15,294 bases of DNA, taken from assembly GCA_958407085.1 (NCBI GenBank), contig CATYHY010000022.1, positions 1-15,294 on the forward strand. Reading direction: 5' to 3'. A model generated the notes under the pieces. That model ran no database searches. It saw only the letters and a list, made by a program, of their open reading frames with translations, and was not told where the DNA came from. How positions within the stretch are numbered: position 1 is the first letter of the stretch; each line of letters opens with the position of its first letter. This document shows positions 5,894 through 14,465 of this stretch, piece by piece. Origin of the DNA: an uncultured Collinsella sp. (GTDB lineage Bacteria; Actinomycetota; Coriobacteriia; Coriobacteriales; Coriobacteriaceae). The translations under genes and the position numbers were made by a program.

Positions 5894-6658
5894 ATGCTGC
5901 TACCCGATTCCAAGACCGAGCTCGTCCGCCGTGGCAACAAGGTCGTTTACGACCTGGGCGACAAGATCGTCAAGGTCTTTAACGAGACCAAGCCCGTCTC
6001 CGACGTGTTCAACGAGGCTTTGAATCTTGCCCGCATCAATGAGTGCGGCATCCGCAGCCCCAAGGCTCTCGAGGTTTCCCAGCTCGAGAACGCCAACGGC
6101 TGGGCGCTCGTGACCGAGAAGGTTCCGGGCACCACCCTTGCCGAGAAGATGACTGCCGAGCCCCAGCGCTTCGGTGAGTACCTCGAGATGTTCGTCGACC
6201 TCCAGATCGAGATCCACGGCTACACCTCCCCTCTGCTCAACCGTCAGCGCGACAAGTTCGCCCGCATGATCGACAGCCTTGATCAGCTCAATGCCACCAC
6301 GCGTTACAACCTTCAGGAGCGTCTGGACGGTATGACCAAGGAGTTCAAGGTCTGCCACGGCGACTTCAACCCCTCCAACGTCATCGTCGGCGACGACGGC
6401 CAGCTCTATGTGTGCGACTGGGCACACGCTACCCAGGGCTCCCCTGCTGCCGACGTTGCCACCACCTACCTGCTCTTTGCCCTCAACAGCAAGGACCAGG
6501 CCGAGGCTTATCTGGAGCTCTACTGCGACCGCGCCGACATGCCCATGCAGGTCGTGCGTCAGTGGACGAGCATCGTCGCCGCTTCCGAGCTCGCTCGTAA
6601 GCGCAACGTGAACGATGAGTTCCTGAAGAACTGGATCGACGTCGTCGATTATCAGTAA
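5894..6658 (+). CDS. Phosphotransferase of the APH / choline kinase family, substrate unknown
   Basis: A 254-residue protein-kinase-like small-molecule kinase. The ATP-side Lys is probably in DKIVKVFN (K24 or K27); the catalytic loop is HGDFNPSNVIV (155-165, with D157 and N162); the metal-binding DxW-type motif is CDWAHATQGSPAADVA (174-189, D175). The N-lobe is short, so this is a compact member. The start follows AAAGGA by 7 bases. It lies 88 bases after adhE on the same strand, with no clear promoter of its own, so it may be read partly from adhE transcripts. The family includes aminoglycoside, choline, homoserine and sugar kinases. Nothing in the sequence picks a substrate, and calling it a resistance gene would be unjustified. 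Confidence 0.85.
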   Translation: MLLPDSKTELVRRGNKVVYDLGDKIVKVFNETKPVSDVFNEALNLARINECGIRSPKALEVSQLENANGWALVTEKVPGTTLAEKMTAEPQRFGEYLEMFVDLQIEIHGYTSPLLNRQRDKFARMIDSLDQLNATTRYNLQERLDGMTKEFKVCHGDFNPSNVIVGDDGQLYVCDWAHATQGSPAADVATTYLLFALNSKDQAEAYLELYCDRADMPMQVVRQWTSIVAASELARKRNVNDEFLKNWIDVVDYQ

Positions 6659-6690
6659 TATCTGAGCGATTTATTTCGCATCGGAGGCAC

Positions 6691-6733
6691 AAAGGAAACC
6701 CCGCAGCTCGCATGGGCTGTGGGGTTTCCTTTT
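6691..6733 (+). terminator. Intrinsic terminator after the phosphotransferase gene
   Basis: A 17-base stem (6691-6707 with 6716-6732, one G-T pair) begins AAAGGAAACCCC and ends GGGGTTTCCTTT followed by one more T. The A-rich 5' side means it could also work on the opposite strand. Confidence 0.93.
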
Positions 6734-6757
6734 AGCGATTGAGTACGCCGACAAGAT

Positions 6758-6806
6758 AAAAGGACGGCCCCGCATCTCCCCTATCTGGAGAAATGCGGGG
6801 CCGTCC
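6758..6806 (-). terminator. Intrinsic terminator of the pyrH-to-proS operon
   Basis: A perfect 14-base stem GGACGGCCCCGCAT / ATGCGGGGCCGTCC encloses a second short stem (CTCC / GGAG). On the minus strand it is followed by TTTTATCTT. It begins about 30 bases after the proS stop and stands back to back with the terminator at 6691-6733. Confidence 0.93.
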
Positions 6807-6836
6807 CGTATATCGAACTACAAGCGAAATCGCCGA

Positions 6837-8558
6837 TTAACGGCGTGCCGCCTTCACAAGCTCGGCGACCTTGGCGACGACCTCGTCGATCGCCACGTCC
6901 TCGCGCTCACCCGTAGCACGGTCCTTGAGCTCGACGGTGCCGTTCTTGAGGCCACGCTTACCCAGAACGACCTGATACGGGAAGCCCATAAGGTCGTTGT
7001 CGGCAAATTTAAAGCCGGGACGCTCGTCACGGTCATCGACGACGACCTCGATACCCTCGGCGCACAGGCCATCAACGATCTGCTCGCAGACGGTAGCGCA
7101 CTCCTCCTTCTTGGGATCGAGCGGAATCACCGCGACCTCGTACGGGGCAACGGAGACCGGCCAGACGATACCGTGCTCGTCGTTGTGCTGCTCCACGACG
7201 GCAGCGAGCGAGCGGGACACACCAACGCCGTAGCAGCCCATGATGAGCGGCTTCTCCTTGCCGTCCTCGTCCATAAAGGTGGCACCCATGGCCTCGGAAT
7301 ACTTGGTGCCCAGCTGGAAGACCTGAGAGACCTCGATGCCGCGGGCAGCGGAGAGCGGCTTGCCGCAGTGCGGGCAGGGGTCGCCGGCGACAACGGTGAC
7401 CAGATCGGCCCACTCATCGACGGTAAAGTCGCGCTCGGGGCAGGCACCGGTAAAGTGATAATCGACCTCGTTGGCACCGCAGGCCCACTGCTTGGAATCG
7501 CGCAGGCTCTCGTCGCACACCAGACGGATGCCCTCGGGCAGGTTGACCGGTCCGATAAAGCCCTTGTGCAGGCCGTTCGCCTGAAGCTCCTCGTCGGTCA
7601 TCATGCGGTAGCCCTTGCCAAAGACATGCTCGGCCTTGCAGTCATTGAGCTCGTGGTCGCCCGGGACAATGGCCACGACCGGCTTGCCCTCGGCGTCGAT
7701 GAGTGCCAGCGACTTGCGCGTGCCGTTCTCGGGGAAGCCGAAGAACTTGGCAACGGCCTCGATGGTGCCCATACCCGGAGTCTCGACCTTGGTGAGCGTG
7801 CCATCGCCGGGGCCCTCGGTCACAACGACCTTGGTGCTTGCAGCCTCGTCATCGGCAGCAAAACCGCAATCGTCGCAGTAGACGAGCGAAGCCTCGCCGG
7901 CGTCGGCAAGAGCCATGTACTCTACGGAAGTGTCGCCGCCGATCTCGCCGGAGTCGGCGACAACGGGCAGAGCCTTGATGTAGCAGCGCTCGCAGATGTT
8001 AGCGTAGGCCTGCTTCATCTTGTCGTACTCCTCCTGCAGGCTCTCCTGCGTGGCGGAGAAGCTGTAGGCGTCCTTCATGATGAACTCGCGACCGCGCATC
8101 AGGCCAAAGCGGGGACGGAACTCGTCGCGGAACTTGTCCTGAATGTGGTACAGGTTGACGGGCAGCTGTTTGTAGGAGCGCAGCTCATTGCGCACCAGGG
8201 CCGTGACGGTCTCCTCGTGGGTGGGACCCAGGACGAACTCGCGACCGTGACGGTCGTCAAAGCGCACAAGCTCCTTGCCATAGGCGTCGATGCGGCCGGA
8301 CTCACGCCACAACTCGGCGTCGACCATGATAGGCATCATAAGCTCCTGGGCACCGGCAGCGTCCATCTCGTCGCGCACGATATTCTCGATCTTGCGGATC
8401 GAGCGCCATGCGAGCGGCAGATAGGAATACAGGCCGGCGGCCTCTTTGCGGATCATGCCGGCACGGAGCAGCAGGCGGTGGCTGGCGAGCTCAGCGTCCG
8501 CCGGATCCTCTTTGAGCGTCGGCGCATAGAGCTTAGACATATACATTGCTCGGGTCAT
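6837..8558 (-). CDS. proS: Proline--tRNA ligase, bacterial type with editing domain
   Basis: Charges tRNA-Pro with proline and hydrolyses mischarged Ala-tRNA-Pro. It has 573 residues, normal for the bacterial type. Class II motif 1 ends at AQELMMPIM (70-78), motif 2 is FRDEFRPRFGLMRGREF (143-159) and motif 3 is MGCYGVGVSRSLAAVVEQ (440-457). Between motifs 2 and 3 is the INS editing domain (about 225-405), with the likely editing lysine K282 in TRKSLALI. CxxC pairs at C228/C231 and C395/C398 bracket this domain and may bind zinc. The C-terminal anticodon-binding domain starts near 470. The ATG at 8558 directly abuts the ispG stop (TAA then ATG), with GAGGAG in the last ispG codons. Last gene of the operon. 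Confidence 0.98.
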   Translation of the reverse strand: MTRAMYMSKLYAPTLKEDPADAELASHRLLLRAGMIRKEAAGLYSYLPLAWRSIRKIENIVRDEMDAAGAQELMMPIMVDAELWRESGRIDAYGKELVRFDDRHGREFVLGPTHEETVTALVRNELRSYKQLPVNLYHIQDKFRDEFRPRFGLMRGREFIMKDAYSFSATQESLQEEYDKMKQAYANICERCYIKALPVVADSGEIGGDTSVEYMALADAGEASLVYCDDCGFAADDEAASTKVVVTEGPGDGTLTKVETPGMGTIEAVAKFFGFPENGTRKSLALIDAEGKPVVAIVPGDHELNDCKAEHVFGKGYRMMTDEELQANGLHKGFIGPVNLPEGIRLVCDESLRDSKQWACGANEVDYHFTGACPERDFTVDEWADLVTVVAGDPCPHCGKPLSAARGIEVSQVFQLGTKYSEAMGATFMDEDGKEKPLIMGCYGVGVSRSLAAVVEQHNDEHGIVWPVSVAPYEVAVIPLDPKKEECATVCEQIVDGLCAEGIEVVVDDRDERPGFKFADNDLMGFPYQVVLGKRGLKNGTVELKDRATGEREDVAIDEVVAKVAELVKAARR

Positions 8559-9641
8559 TTATTTCTCCTCAATAAGCTTGTCGACCTCGGCCATAAGCGC
8601 GTCGACAATTTGGTCCTCAGCTACTTTACCAATGATCTGGCCATGCGAAAAGAGCAGGGCCTGACCACGTCCGCAAGCAACGCCCAGATCGGCATCAGAA
8701 GCCTCACCGGGGCCATTAACGGCACATCCCATCACAGCGATAGAAAGCGGCGCGGAGTAGTTCTTAAGCCGCTCGGTGACCTCCTCGGCGATGGGAATGA
8801 GGTTAACCTGGCAGCGGGCGCACGTGGGGCACGAGACAATCTCGGGGCCACGGCGACGCAGGCCCAGCGACTGCAGAATACCCCAGGCAACCGGCGGCTC
8901 CTCAACCGGATCGGCCGTGAGAGAGACGCGCATGGTGTCACCAATACCCTCAGACAGCAGAATACCAAGGCCCACCGAGCTCTTAATGGTGCCCTGAAGC
9001 TTGGTACCCGCCTCGGTTACGCCCAGGTGAAGCGGAACGTGGGGAATCTCACGCGACAGGGCTCGATAGGTATCGAGCGTCGTTTGCACGCTATGGGCCT
9101 TGGCCGAAAGCACGATGTTCGTAAAGCCGCGGTCCTCAAAGTGCTTGACGAAGCGCTCGCTCGACATCACGAGCTTTTCGGGCTGCGTGAGGTCTTCGCG
9201 CTCGGCGATATCCTGCTCGAGTGAACCGGCATTGACGCCGATACGAATCGCACAGCCCGCGGCACCAGCAGCATCGATCACCGCGTCAACCTTGGCCCAA
9301 TCGCCGATATTGCCGGGATTGATGCGAAGCTTGGCAGCACCGGCCTCAACGGCACCAATGGCGAGCTTATGGTTAAAGTGGATATCGGCGACAATCGGCA
9401 CCGGAGACTTGGCGCAGATGGTGCGGAAACCCTCAAGCGCGGCCTCGGTGGGCACGCTCACGCGCACGATATCGCAGCCAGCCTGCGCCAACGCGCACAC
9501 TTGCGCAAGCGTTGCCTGGGCATCAGCGGTATCGGTGCAGGTCATGGATTGGACCACCACCGGCGCACCGCCACCGATCTGCACGCCGCCCACATGCACA
9601 GGGCGCGTCAAATCGCGAGGCAAAGGATGGGATAAAGACAA
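8559..9641 (-). CDS. ispG: 4-hydroxy-3-methylbut-2-en-1-yl diphosphate synthase (flavodoxin), IspG/GcpE
   Basis: Iron-sulfur enzyme that reductively opens MEcPP to HMBPP, the penultimate step of the MEP isoprenoid pathway, in the cytoplasm. It has 360 residues. The TIM-barrel half runs to about 245, and the cluster-binding half holds C271 and C274 (SCPTCARCQVN), C306 (VMGCAVNGPGEA) and E313, the usual 4Fe-4S ligands. I chose a TTG start at 9641 (MSLSHPLPRDLTRPVHVGGV) because AGGGGAG lies 8 bases upstream. A GTG at 9650 is too close to that site, and longer starts run into rseP. The gene begins 13 bases after the rseP stop. Its partner dxr is two genes upstream in the same operon. Confidence 0.96.
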   Translation of the reverse strand: MSLSHPLPRDLTRPVHVGGVQIGGGAPVVVQSMTCTDTADAQATLAQVCALAQAGCDIVRVSVPTEAALEGFRTICAKSPVPIVADIHFNHKLAIGAVEAGAAKLRINPGNIGDWAKVDAVIDAAGAAGCAIRIGVNAGSLEQDIAEREDLTQPEKLVMSSERFVKHFEDRGFTNIVLSAKAHSVQTTLDTYRALSREIPHVPLHLGVTEAGTKLQGTIKSSVGLGILLSEGIGDTMRVSLTADPVEEPPVAWGILQSLGLRRRGPEIVSCPTCARCQVNLIPIAEEVTERLKNYSAPLSIAVMGCAVNGPGEASDADLGVACGRGQALLFSHGQIIGKVAEDQIVDALMAEVDKLIEEK

Positions 9642-9654
9642 TCCAAACACTCCC

Positions 9655-11016
9655 CTACAGAATAAATCGAAGGATGTCGGAACGAAGCATATAGACAAAC
9701 AGCAGCGCAAAGAGCGCGATGCCCACATAGCTCACAATCGTCTGGACCTTGAGCGGAAACTCGCGGCCCACAATCTTTTGAATGATCTCGATGACCAGCT
9801 TGCCGCCATCGAGTGGTGGGATGGGCAGCAGGTTCATAAAGCCAAGCGAGAACGAAATGAGGGCGGCAAACGAAAGGAACGTGGCAGGACCGGCAGCAGC
9901 AGCCTGTGAGGACATAACGCTAATACCCACGATCGAAGAAGACTGATCGAGAATCTCCATCGTATGCTGCGGCTGGAGCAGGCGCATCACGCCCTCCGCG
10001 GTCTGCACAACATAGGAGAATGACAGACGCGCCGAGGTGATGGGGTCCAAACGGACTACCTCCGTAGAAGCATACACACCTAACCGCTCGTCCTCTTTGA
10101 GCGCAACCGTGGTCGAATGCTGCTTGCCGTTACGCTCGTACTCGATGGCGATATCGTCCTTACCGGCGGCCTTGCCGATAGCATCGTAAACGTTCATCCA
10201 TGTGGAGCACGATACACCGTCAACCGAAAGGATCGCATCACCAGCCTCGATACCCGCCTTGGCGGCAATAGACCCCTCGTCAACCTGACCGATCACGTTG
10301 GTATCGATCGGCACGGTGACACCCGCAATGGAATAGATGCTCATAAGCAGCAAAAAACCCGTCAGGATATTGACGAGAATGCCCGCGAGCAGCATAAAGG
10401 CGCGCTTGAGAAAGCCCTGGCCAAGATAAGTGTGCGAGCGCTCTTGCGCCAAGAAATCAGCCTCGCCGCACGGCAGCTCCCACACATCGCCCTCGGCAGT
10501 CGCATGCTCTCGATCGAACCGGCGGCCGTCAAAGGTGGTGTAACCCGCCGCGTCTCGCGGCAGCGTCTGATACTTGGTGGGATAGTAGCTCGGCGAGGGT
10601 TTCTCCCCTTCCTCATACCAGGGAGCGATGGAGCCCCAGCCCAGCAACAGAGCACAAGCCTCGAGCACATCCTCCTCGGAAAGCTCGAGCTCGACAGCAA
10701 GGTCGGCCACGGTCACGCGACCATGACGGTAGATAGCCGCGAGCACGCGATCGGCGCAGGAGACATCGGTCGGATCCATACCGCAGATGGCAGCGTAGCC
10801 ACCCAGCAGCAGCGGGGTCACGCCAAACTTGGTTCCAATGCGACGCGACGTGTAATGGATGTCAAAGCGGCACGGCAGGCCCAAAAAGAACTCGGTCACA
10901 CGGACGCCGCAGGCACGCGCCGCCAAAAAGTGGCCGCCCTCGTGCAAAAACACGAGGACGGAAAGCATCAGCAGGCCCCAAAAGACCGATGAGAGAACGC
11001 TCAGAACAGTATCCAT
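9655..11016 (-). CDS. rseP: RseP-like site-2 protease (M50) with a winged-helix-like insertion
   Basis: Intramembrane zinc protease that cuts membrane-anchored regulators such as anti-sigma factors; the substrate here is unknown. There are 453 residues from the ATG at 11016. Order: TM1 (4-26) with the active-site HEGGH (25-29); a cytosolic region; TM2 with AGILVN (about 202-232); a PDZ domain (about 240-305); TM3 with NLLPIPPLDGGKL (395-407), where D403 is the third zinc ligand; and TM4 (424-448). Between the GGY segment (72-74) and TM2 lies an extra block of about 115 residues, including a winged-helix-like stretch at 87-133. The start is unsure: the only Shine-Dalgarno (AAGGA) is 15 bases from the ATG and directly abuts an in-frame TTG at 11031. 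The proline of the common AGPxxN motif is replaced by isoleucine. Confidence 0.9.
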   Translation of the reverse strand: MDTVLSVLSSVFWGLLMLSVLVFLHEGGHFLAARACGVRVTEFFLGLPCRFDIHYTSRRIGTKFGVTPLLLGGYAAICGMDPTDVSCADRVLAAIYRHGRVTVADLAVELELSEEDVLEACALLLGWGSIAPWYEEGEKPSPSYYPTKYQTLPRDAAGYTTFDGRRFDREHATAEGDVWELPCGEADFLAQERSHTYLGQGFLKRAFMLLAGILVNILTGFLLLMSIYSIAGVTVPIDTNVIGQVDEGSIAAKAGIEAGDAILSVDGVSCSTWMNVYDAIGKAAGKDDIAIEYERNGKQHSTTVALKEDERLGVYASTEVVRLDPITSARLSFSYVVQTAEGVMRLLQPQHTMEILDQSSSIVGISVMSSQAAAAGPATFLSFAALISFSLGFMNLLPIPPLDGGKLVIEIIQKIVGREFPLKVQTIVSYVGIALFALLFVYMLRSDILRFIL

Positions 11017-11041
11017 AAAACGAAAAAGCAATCCTTATGGG

Positions 11042-12229
11042 TTAGGAACGGGTTGCGGCGAGTACCTGCGCAGCCTTTTCACGCGCCCACGCATCGATGT
11101 CGCGAAGCTGCTCAAACGAATCGACCGCCTGCATATCGTGGGCATCCATGCAGGATTCCACAATGCGATCGATATCGGTAAAGCTGCAGCCATCGTGCAG
11201 GAAGGCATCGACGGCGACCTCGTTGGCGGCATTGAGCACGCACGGCATGGTGCCACCCGTCTTGCCGGCACGCTCGGCCAGTGCCAGACAGCGGAAGGTA
11301 TCCATGTCGGCAGCATCAAACGTGAGCTGCCCCAGCTCGCGGAAATCGATACGAGGCGCCGGGGTATCCCAACGCTCGGGATACGAGAACGCGAACTGGA
11401 TGGGAATACGCATGTCGGAAGCACCGAGATGCGCCATCACGGAGCCGTCGGCAAACTCGACCATAGAGTGAATCTTGGACTGACGCTGCACGACCACGTT
11501 AATGAAATCGAGGTCGCAGTTAAACAGATGCATGGCCTCAATGCGCTCCAGGCCCTTATTCATGAGGGTGGCGGAGTCGATGGTGATCTTAGCACCCATG
11601 GCCCACGTGGGATGTGCGAGGGCATCGGCACGCGTCACGCGATCTAGCTCGTCGCGCGCGCGGCCAAAGAACGGACCGCCCGAGCAGGTGAGCCAAATAC
11701 AATGAGCCTCGCGCGGGTTCTCCCCCAGATAGCACTGGTAGATGGCGGAGTGCTCAGAGTCGACTGGAATAAGCTGGCCCGGTTGCGCCAACGGCATAAG
11801 CAAGTCGCCACCGACGACGAGGGACTCCTTGTTGGCAAGGGCAAGACGCTTATTCGAGGTCAAGGCCGCATGGCTCGCCTCGAGACCGGCGGCACCCACA
11901 ATAGCGACAAGCACGCAGTCGACATCGTCGCGACGCGCGAGCTCGCAAACCGCCTGCGCGCCAACGCCGAGCTTCGTTCCCTCGGGCAACTCCTGCAGCA
12001 CGGCGTCATCGCCATGAGCGACATCGGCCACGGCAACCGCCGGAACCGAGAACTCGCGGGCAGCGGCAACGAGCTCGGAGGTACTGGAGTTAACGGATAG
12101 CGCCGTCACCTGCAGGCGATCGGCATGCTGACGGCACACATCGAGCGCCTGGGTGCCGATAGAGCCCGTACAGCCCAGGATGGCAACACGGAGACGTCCA
12201 TCGGAGCCATACGTCGTCTGGAATGACAT
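11042..12229 (-). CDS. dxr: 1-deoxy-D-xylulose 5-phosphate reductoisomerase
   Basis: Converts DXP to MEP with NADPH, the first committed step of the MEP isoprenoid pathway, in the cytoplasm. It has 395 residues. The NADPH-binding GCTGSIGTQAL motif is at 19-29, NKES at 133-136, the metal ligands D157 and E159 in VDSEHSAIYQC with E228 in MNKGLE, the TCSGGPFFG flexible-loop region at 181-189, and HPTWAMGAKITIDSATLMNK at 206-225. The ATG at 12229 shares one base with the cdsA stop (TAATG), a typical coupled junction. Fosmidomycin-type inhibitors target this family. Confidence 0.98.
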   Translation of the reverse strand: MSFQTTYGSDGRLRVAILGCTGSIGTQALDVCRQHADRLQVTALSVNSSTSELVAAAREFSVPAVAVADVAHGDDAVLQELPEGTKLGVGAQAVCELARRDDVDCVLVAIVGAAGLEASHAALTSNKRLALANKESLVVGGDLLMPLAQPGQLIPVDSEHSAIYQCYLGENPREAHCIWLTCSGGPFFGRARDELDRVTRADALAHPTWAMGAKITIDSATLMNKGLERIEAMHLFNCDLDFINVVVQRQSKIHSMVEFADGSVMAHLGASDMRIPIQFAFSYPERWDTPAPRIDFRELGQLTFDAADMDTFRCLALAERAGKTGGTMPCVLNAANEVAVDAFLHDGCSFTDIDRIVESCMDAHDMQAVDSFEQLRDIDAWAREKAAQVLAATRS

Positions 12230-13128
12230 TACAGCACGCCTCCGATCATCAAAAGCAGCTGAGCGGTAATGCAGCCAAAGATAAGCGAGTCGCTACGGTC
12301 GAGCATGCCGCCATGGCCCGGGATAAGGTTGCCGGAATCCTTGACGCCCACGCCACGCTTGATGCGCGACTCGATAAGGTCGCCGATAACGCCCAAAATG
12401 GACACGACCACGCCGCACAGCAGCGCATAGGGCAGGCTGAGCTTGTAGAAGTGCGTCGCCCACAGAATGAGCCAAATCAAAACCGAGCCCAGGATGCCGC
12501 CGACAAACCCCTCCCAGCTCTTTTTGGGAGAGATCTTGGGAACCATCTTGTGCTTGCCGATACGGCTGCCCACAATGTAGGCAAACGAATCGGAGACCCA
12601 AAGGGACGCGCAAACGCCCACTGAAAGCAGGGCGCCGGCAAAACCGGGCACGGCATCGCGCAGCAGCACGATAGCCGACAGCATAAAGCCAGTGTAGATG
12701 GGACCCATGAGCGTCACGGCCACATCAGAGATGCGGGTACGCGGCGACCAGACATACCAAATGCCCACAGCGAGCATCAGGGCAAAAAGCAGGGCATTCA
12801 GCAACGTCGAATCGCCCAACGCCGACAGCGGAAAGAGTACGGCGGCAGCGATACCCATGCGCTCGTTAGCCATCTTGCCATCGAGCCTCGTCATACGGAA
12901 AAACTCATAACAGCACAGACCGCTCATGACGGAAACAAAGATGGCAGTGGGCACGATACCCAAAACCAGGCACAGGATAAAGACAACGGCGTAGACGATA
13001 CCGGCGGCGGCACGGGTAATAAAGCCCGCCAGCCACGAACCGCTGCCGCTCTTCGCTGCAGGCGCTCCCGCAGTGGCAGCTTTACGCGCAGGCGTCTTGG
13101 GAGCAGATGCCTTGGGACGATCGGACAC
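12229..13128 (-). CDS. cdsA: Phosphatidate cytidylyltransferase (CDP-diacylglycerol synthase)
   Basis: Integral membrane enzyme that makes CDP-diacylglycerol from phosphatidate and CTP, feeding phospholipid synthesis. It has 299 residues with about eight hydrophobic segments from residue 40 on. The CdsA signature runs from ISPKKSWEGFVGG (199-211) to GVIGDLIESRIKR (246-258) and GHGGMLDRSDS (271-281). The first 30 residues are an Ala, Lys and Pro-rich basic tail before the first membrane segment, probably disordered and cytosolic. The start is GTG at 13128, 2 bases after the uppS stop, with GAGGAGG inside the last uppS codons. Confidence 0.97.
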   Translation of the reverse strand: MSDRPKASAPKTPARKAATAGAPAAKSGSGSWLAGFITRAAAGIVYAVVFILCLVLGIVPTAIFVSVMSGLCCYEFFRMTRLDGKMANERMGIAAAVLFPLSALGDSTLLNALLFALMLAVGIWYVWSPRTRISDVAVTLMGPIYTGFMLSAIVLLRDAVPGFAGALLSVGVCASLWVSDSFAYIVGSRIGKHKMVPKISPKKSWEGFVGGILGSVLIWLILWATHFYKLSLPYALLCGVVVSILGVIGDLIESRIKRGVGVKDSGNLIPGHGGMLDRSDSLIFGCITAQLLLMIGGVL

Positions 13129-13130
13129 GA

Positions 13131-13925
13131 TTAAGCCTCCTCGGTCTTGCTCAGTCCACCAAACCTACGGTCACGGCCCTGATAGGCCAAAATGGCGTCG
13201 ACAAGGCCCCAACGATCAAAGTCGGGCCAATAGGTATCGGTGACGTAGAACTCTGAATAAGCCACCTGCCACAGCAGATAGTTCGAAAGGCGCAGCTCAC
13301 CAGAGGTGCGAATCACAAGCTCAGGATCGGGAAGACCGGCGGTATAGAGGTGGGAAGCCACCATGTCGTCATCAATTGCGCCAGGATCGATCTTACCGGC
13401 GGCAGCGTCGAGTGCGATTTGACGGACAGCGCGGGTAATCTCGGCACGCGCGCCGTAGTTGACGGCAAGCGCCAGCGTCATGCCGGTGTGATCGGCGCAC
13501 TCGGCAAGACCGCGTTCAAAAACGTCACGGGTTTTCTTGGGCAGCGCGGAAATGTCACCCAAAAAGACAACGCGCACGTTTTCGCGCTTCAGAAGCGGCA
13601 GCTCGTCGATGAACGTCTTGGCAAACAGGTGCATCAAGACGTTGACCTCATGCTGCGGGCGGTTCCAGTTTTCGGTAGAAAACGCATAGGCCGAAAGCAC
13701 GTCGACGCCCAGACGCACGCAGGCGGTAATAATCTCACGAAGGGAGACGATACCCGCCTTGTGGCCCTCGGTGCGTGCAAGACCGCGCGATGTGGCCCAA
13801 CGACCGTTGCCGTCCATGATGCACGAGATATGGTGCGGAATGTTATTGAGGTCAAGGTCGGAAAAACCGACGCCCGCGGGGGCGTCGGCAAAGTACTCGA
13901 CCAGTTTATGCTCGTCGTATTGCAC
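13131..13925 (-). CDS. uppS: Isoprenyl transferase (undecaprenyl diphosphate synthase, cis-prenyltransferase)
   Basis: Adds isopentenyl units in cis to farnesyl diphosphate to give undecaprenyl diphosphate, the cell-wall lipid carrier precursor, at the inner face of the membrane. It has 264 residues. The catalytic D38 is in IMDGNGRWA (36-44), FSTENW at 82-87, and the diphosphate-binding RTSGELRLSNYLLWQ (206-220) is followed by AYSEFYVTDTYWPDFD with E225. The start is GTG at 13925, one base after the frr stop, with GGAG 7 bases upstream. The first 28 residues precede the conserved core and are variable. Product chain length cannot be read from sequence alone. Confidence 0.96.
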   Translation of the reverse strand: MQYDEHKLVEYFADAPAGVGFSDLDLNNIPHHISCIMDGNGRWATSRGLARTEGHKAGIVSLREIITACVRLGVDVLSAYAFSTENWNRPQHEVNVLMHLFAKTFIDELPLLKRENVRVVFLGDISALPKKTRDVFERGLAECADHTGMTLALAVNYGARAEITRAVRQIALDAAAGKIDPGAIDDDMVASHLYTAGLPDPELVIRTSGELRLSNYLLWQVAYSEFYVTDTYWPDFDRWGLVDAILAYQGRDRRFGGLSKTEEA

Positions 13926-13926
13926 C

Positions 13927-14463
13927 TTAGATCTCCATGACCTCGGCTTCTTTTTCCTTCAGAAGCTCCTCGACCTTGGCGACATACTCATCAGTGTGCT
14001 TCTGGACCTTAGCCTGCTCGCGACGGACATCGTCCTCGGTGAGCTCCTCATCGCGCTCGAGCTTGTTGTTGAAGTCGCGACGGATGTTACGGATAGACAC
14101 CTTGGCCTGCTCGGCGTACTCGCGGCACTCCTTGACGAGCTCGCGACGGCGCTCCTCGGTGGGAGCCGGGAACGGCAGACGAACGACGGTGCCATCGGAG
14201 TTGGGGGTAATACCCAAATCGGAAGCGCCGATGGCCTTGACGATGGCGTTGATAAGCGCCTTGTCCCACGGCTCGATGAGCAGCATGTGGGCCTCCGGGG
14301 TCTTGACGGCGGCAACCTGCGTGACCGGCGTGGGAACACCGTAATAATCGACGGTGATGTCGGACAGAATGTTGGCATTGGCGCGGCCGGTACGGACCTT
14401 GGAGAAGTTATGCTTGAGGGACTCGAGCGACTTGTCCATATGGGCGGTGATGTTCTCTGCCAT
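13927..14463 (-). CDS. frr: Ribosome recycling factor
   Basis: With EF-G it splits the post-termination ribosome. It has 178 residues, slightly short of the usual 185. KVRTGRANANIL (22-33) begins the long helix of domain I; the middle domain runs about 31-105; and RRELVKECREYAEQAKVSIR leads into the last two helices. The ATG at 14463 lies 2 bases after the pyrH stop, with AGGAGG 7 bases upstream inside the pyrH end. The pyrH-frr pair is one of the most conserved in bacteria. Confidence 0.98.
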   Translation of the reverse strand: MAENITAHMDKSLESLKHNFSKVRTGRANANILSDITVDYYGVPTPVTQVAAVKTPEAHMLLIEPWDKALINAIVKAIGASDLGITPNSDGTVVRLPFPAPTEERRRELVKECREYAEQAKVSIRNIRRDFNNKLERDEELTEDDVRREQAKVQKHTDEYVAKVEELLKEKEAEVMEI

Positions 14464-14465
14464 GC

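Noticed and set aside
8500..8600. A T-box leader before proS
   Set aside because: proS starts directly at the ispG stop within the operon, so there is no room for a leader RNA.
7173..9224. A 683-codon plus-strand open frame across proS and ispG
   Set aside because: A shadow of two well-supported minus-strand genes; it crosses their junction and shows no family motif or ribosome binding site.
10117..10992. A 291-codon plus-strand open frame inside rseP
   Set aside because: The composition is that of a reverse-complement shadow; the opposite frame has clear M50 motifs.
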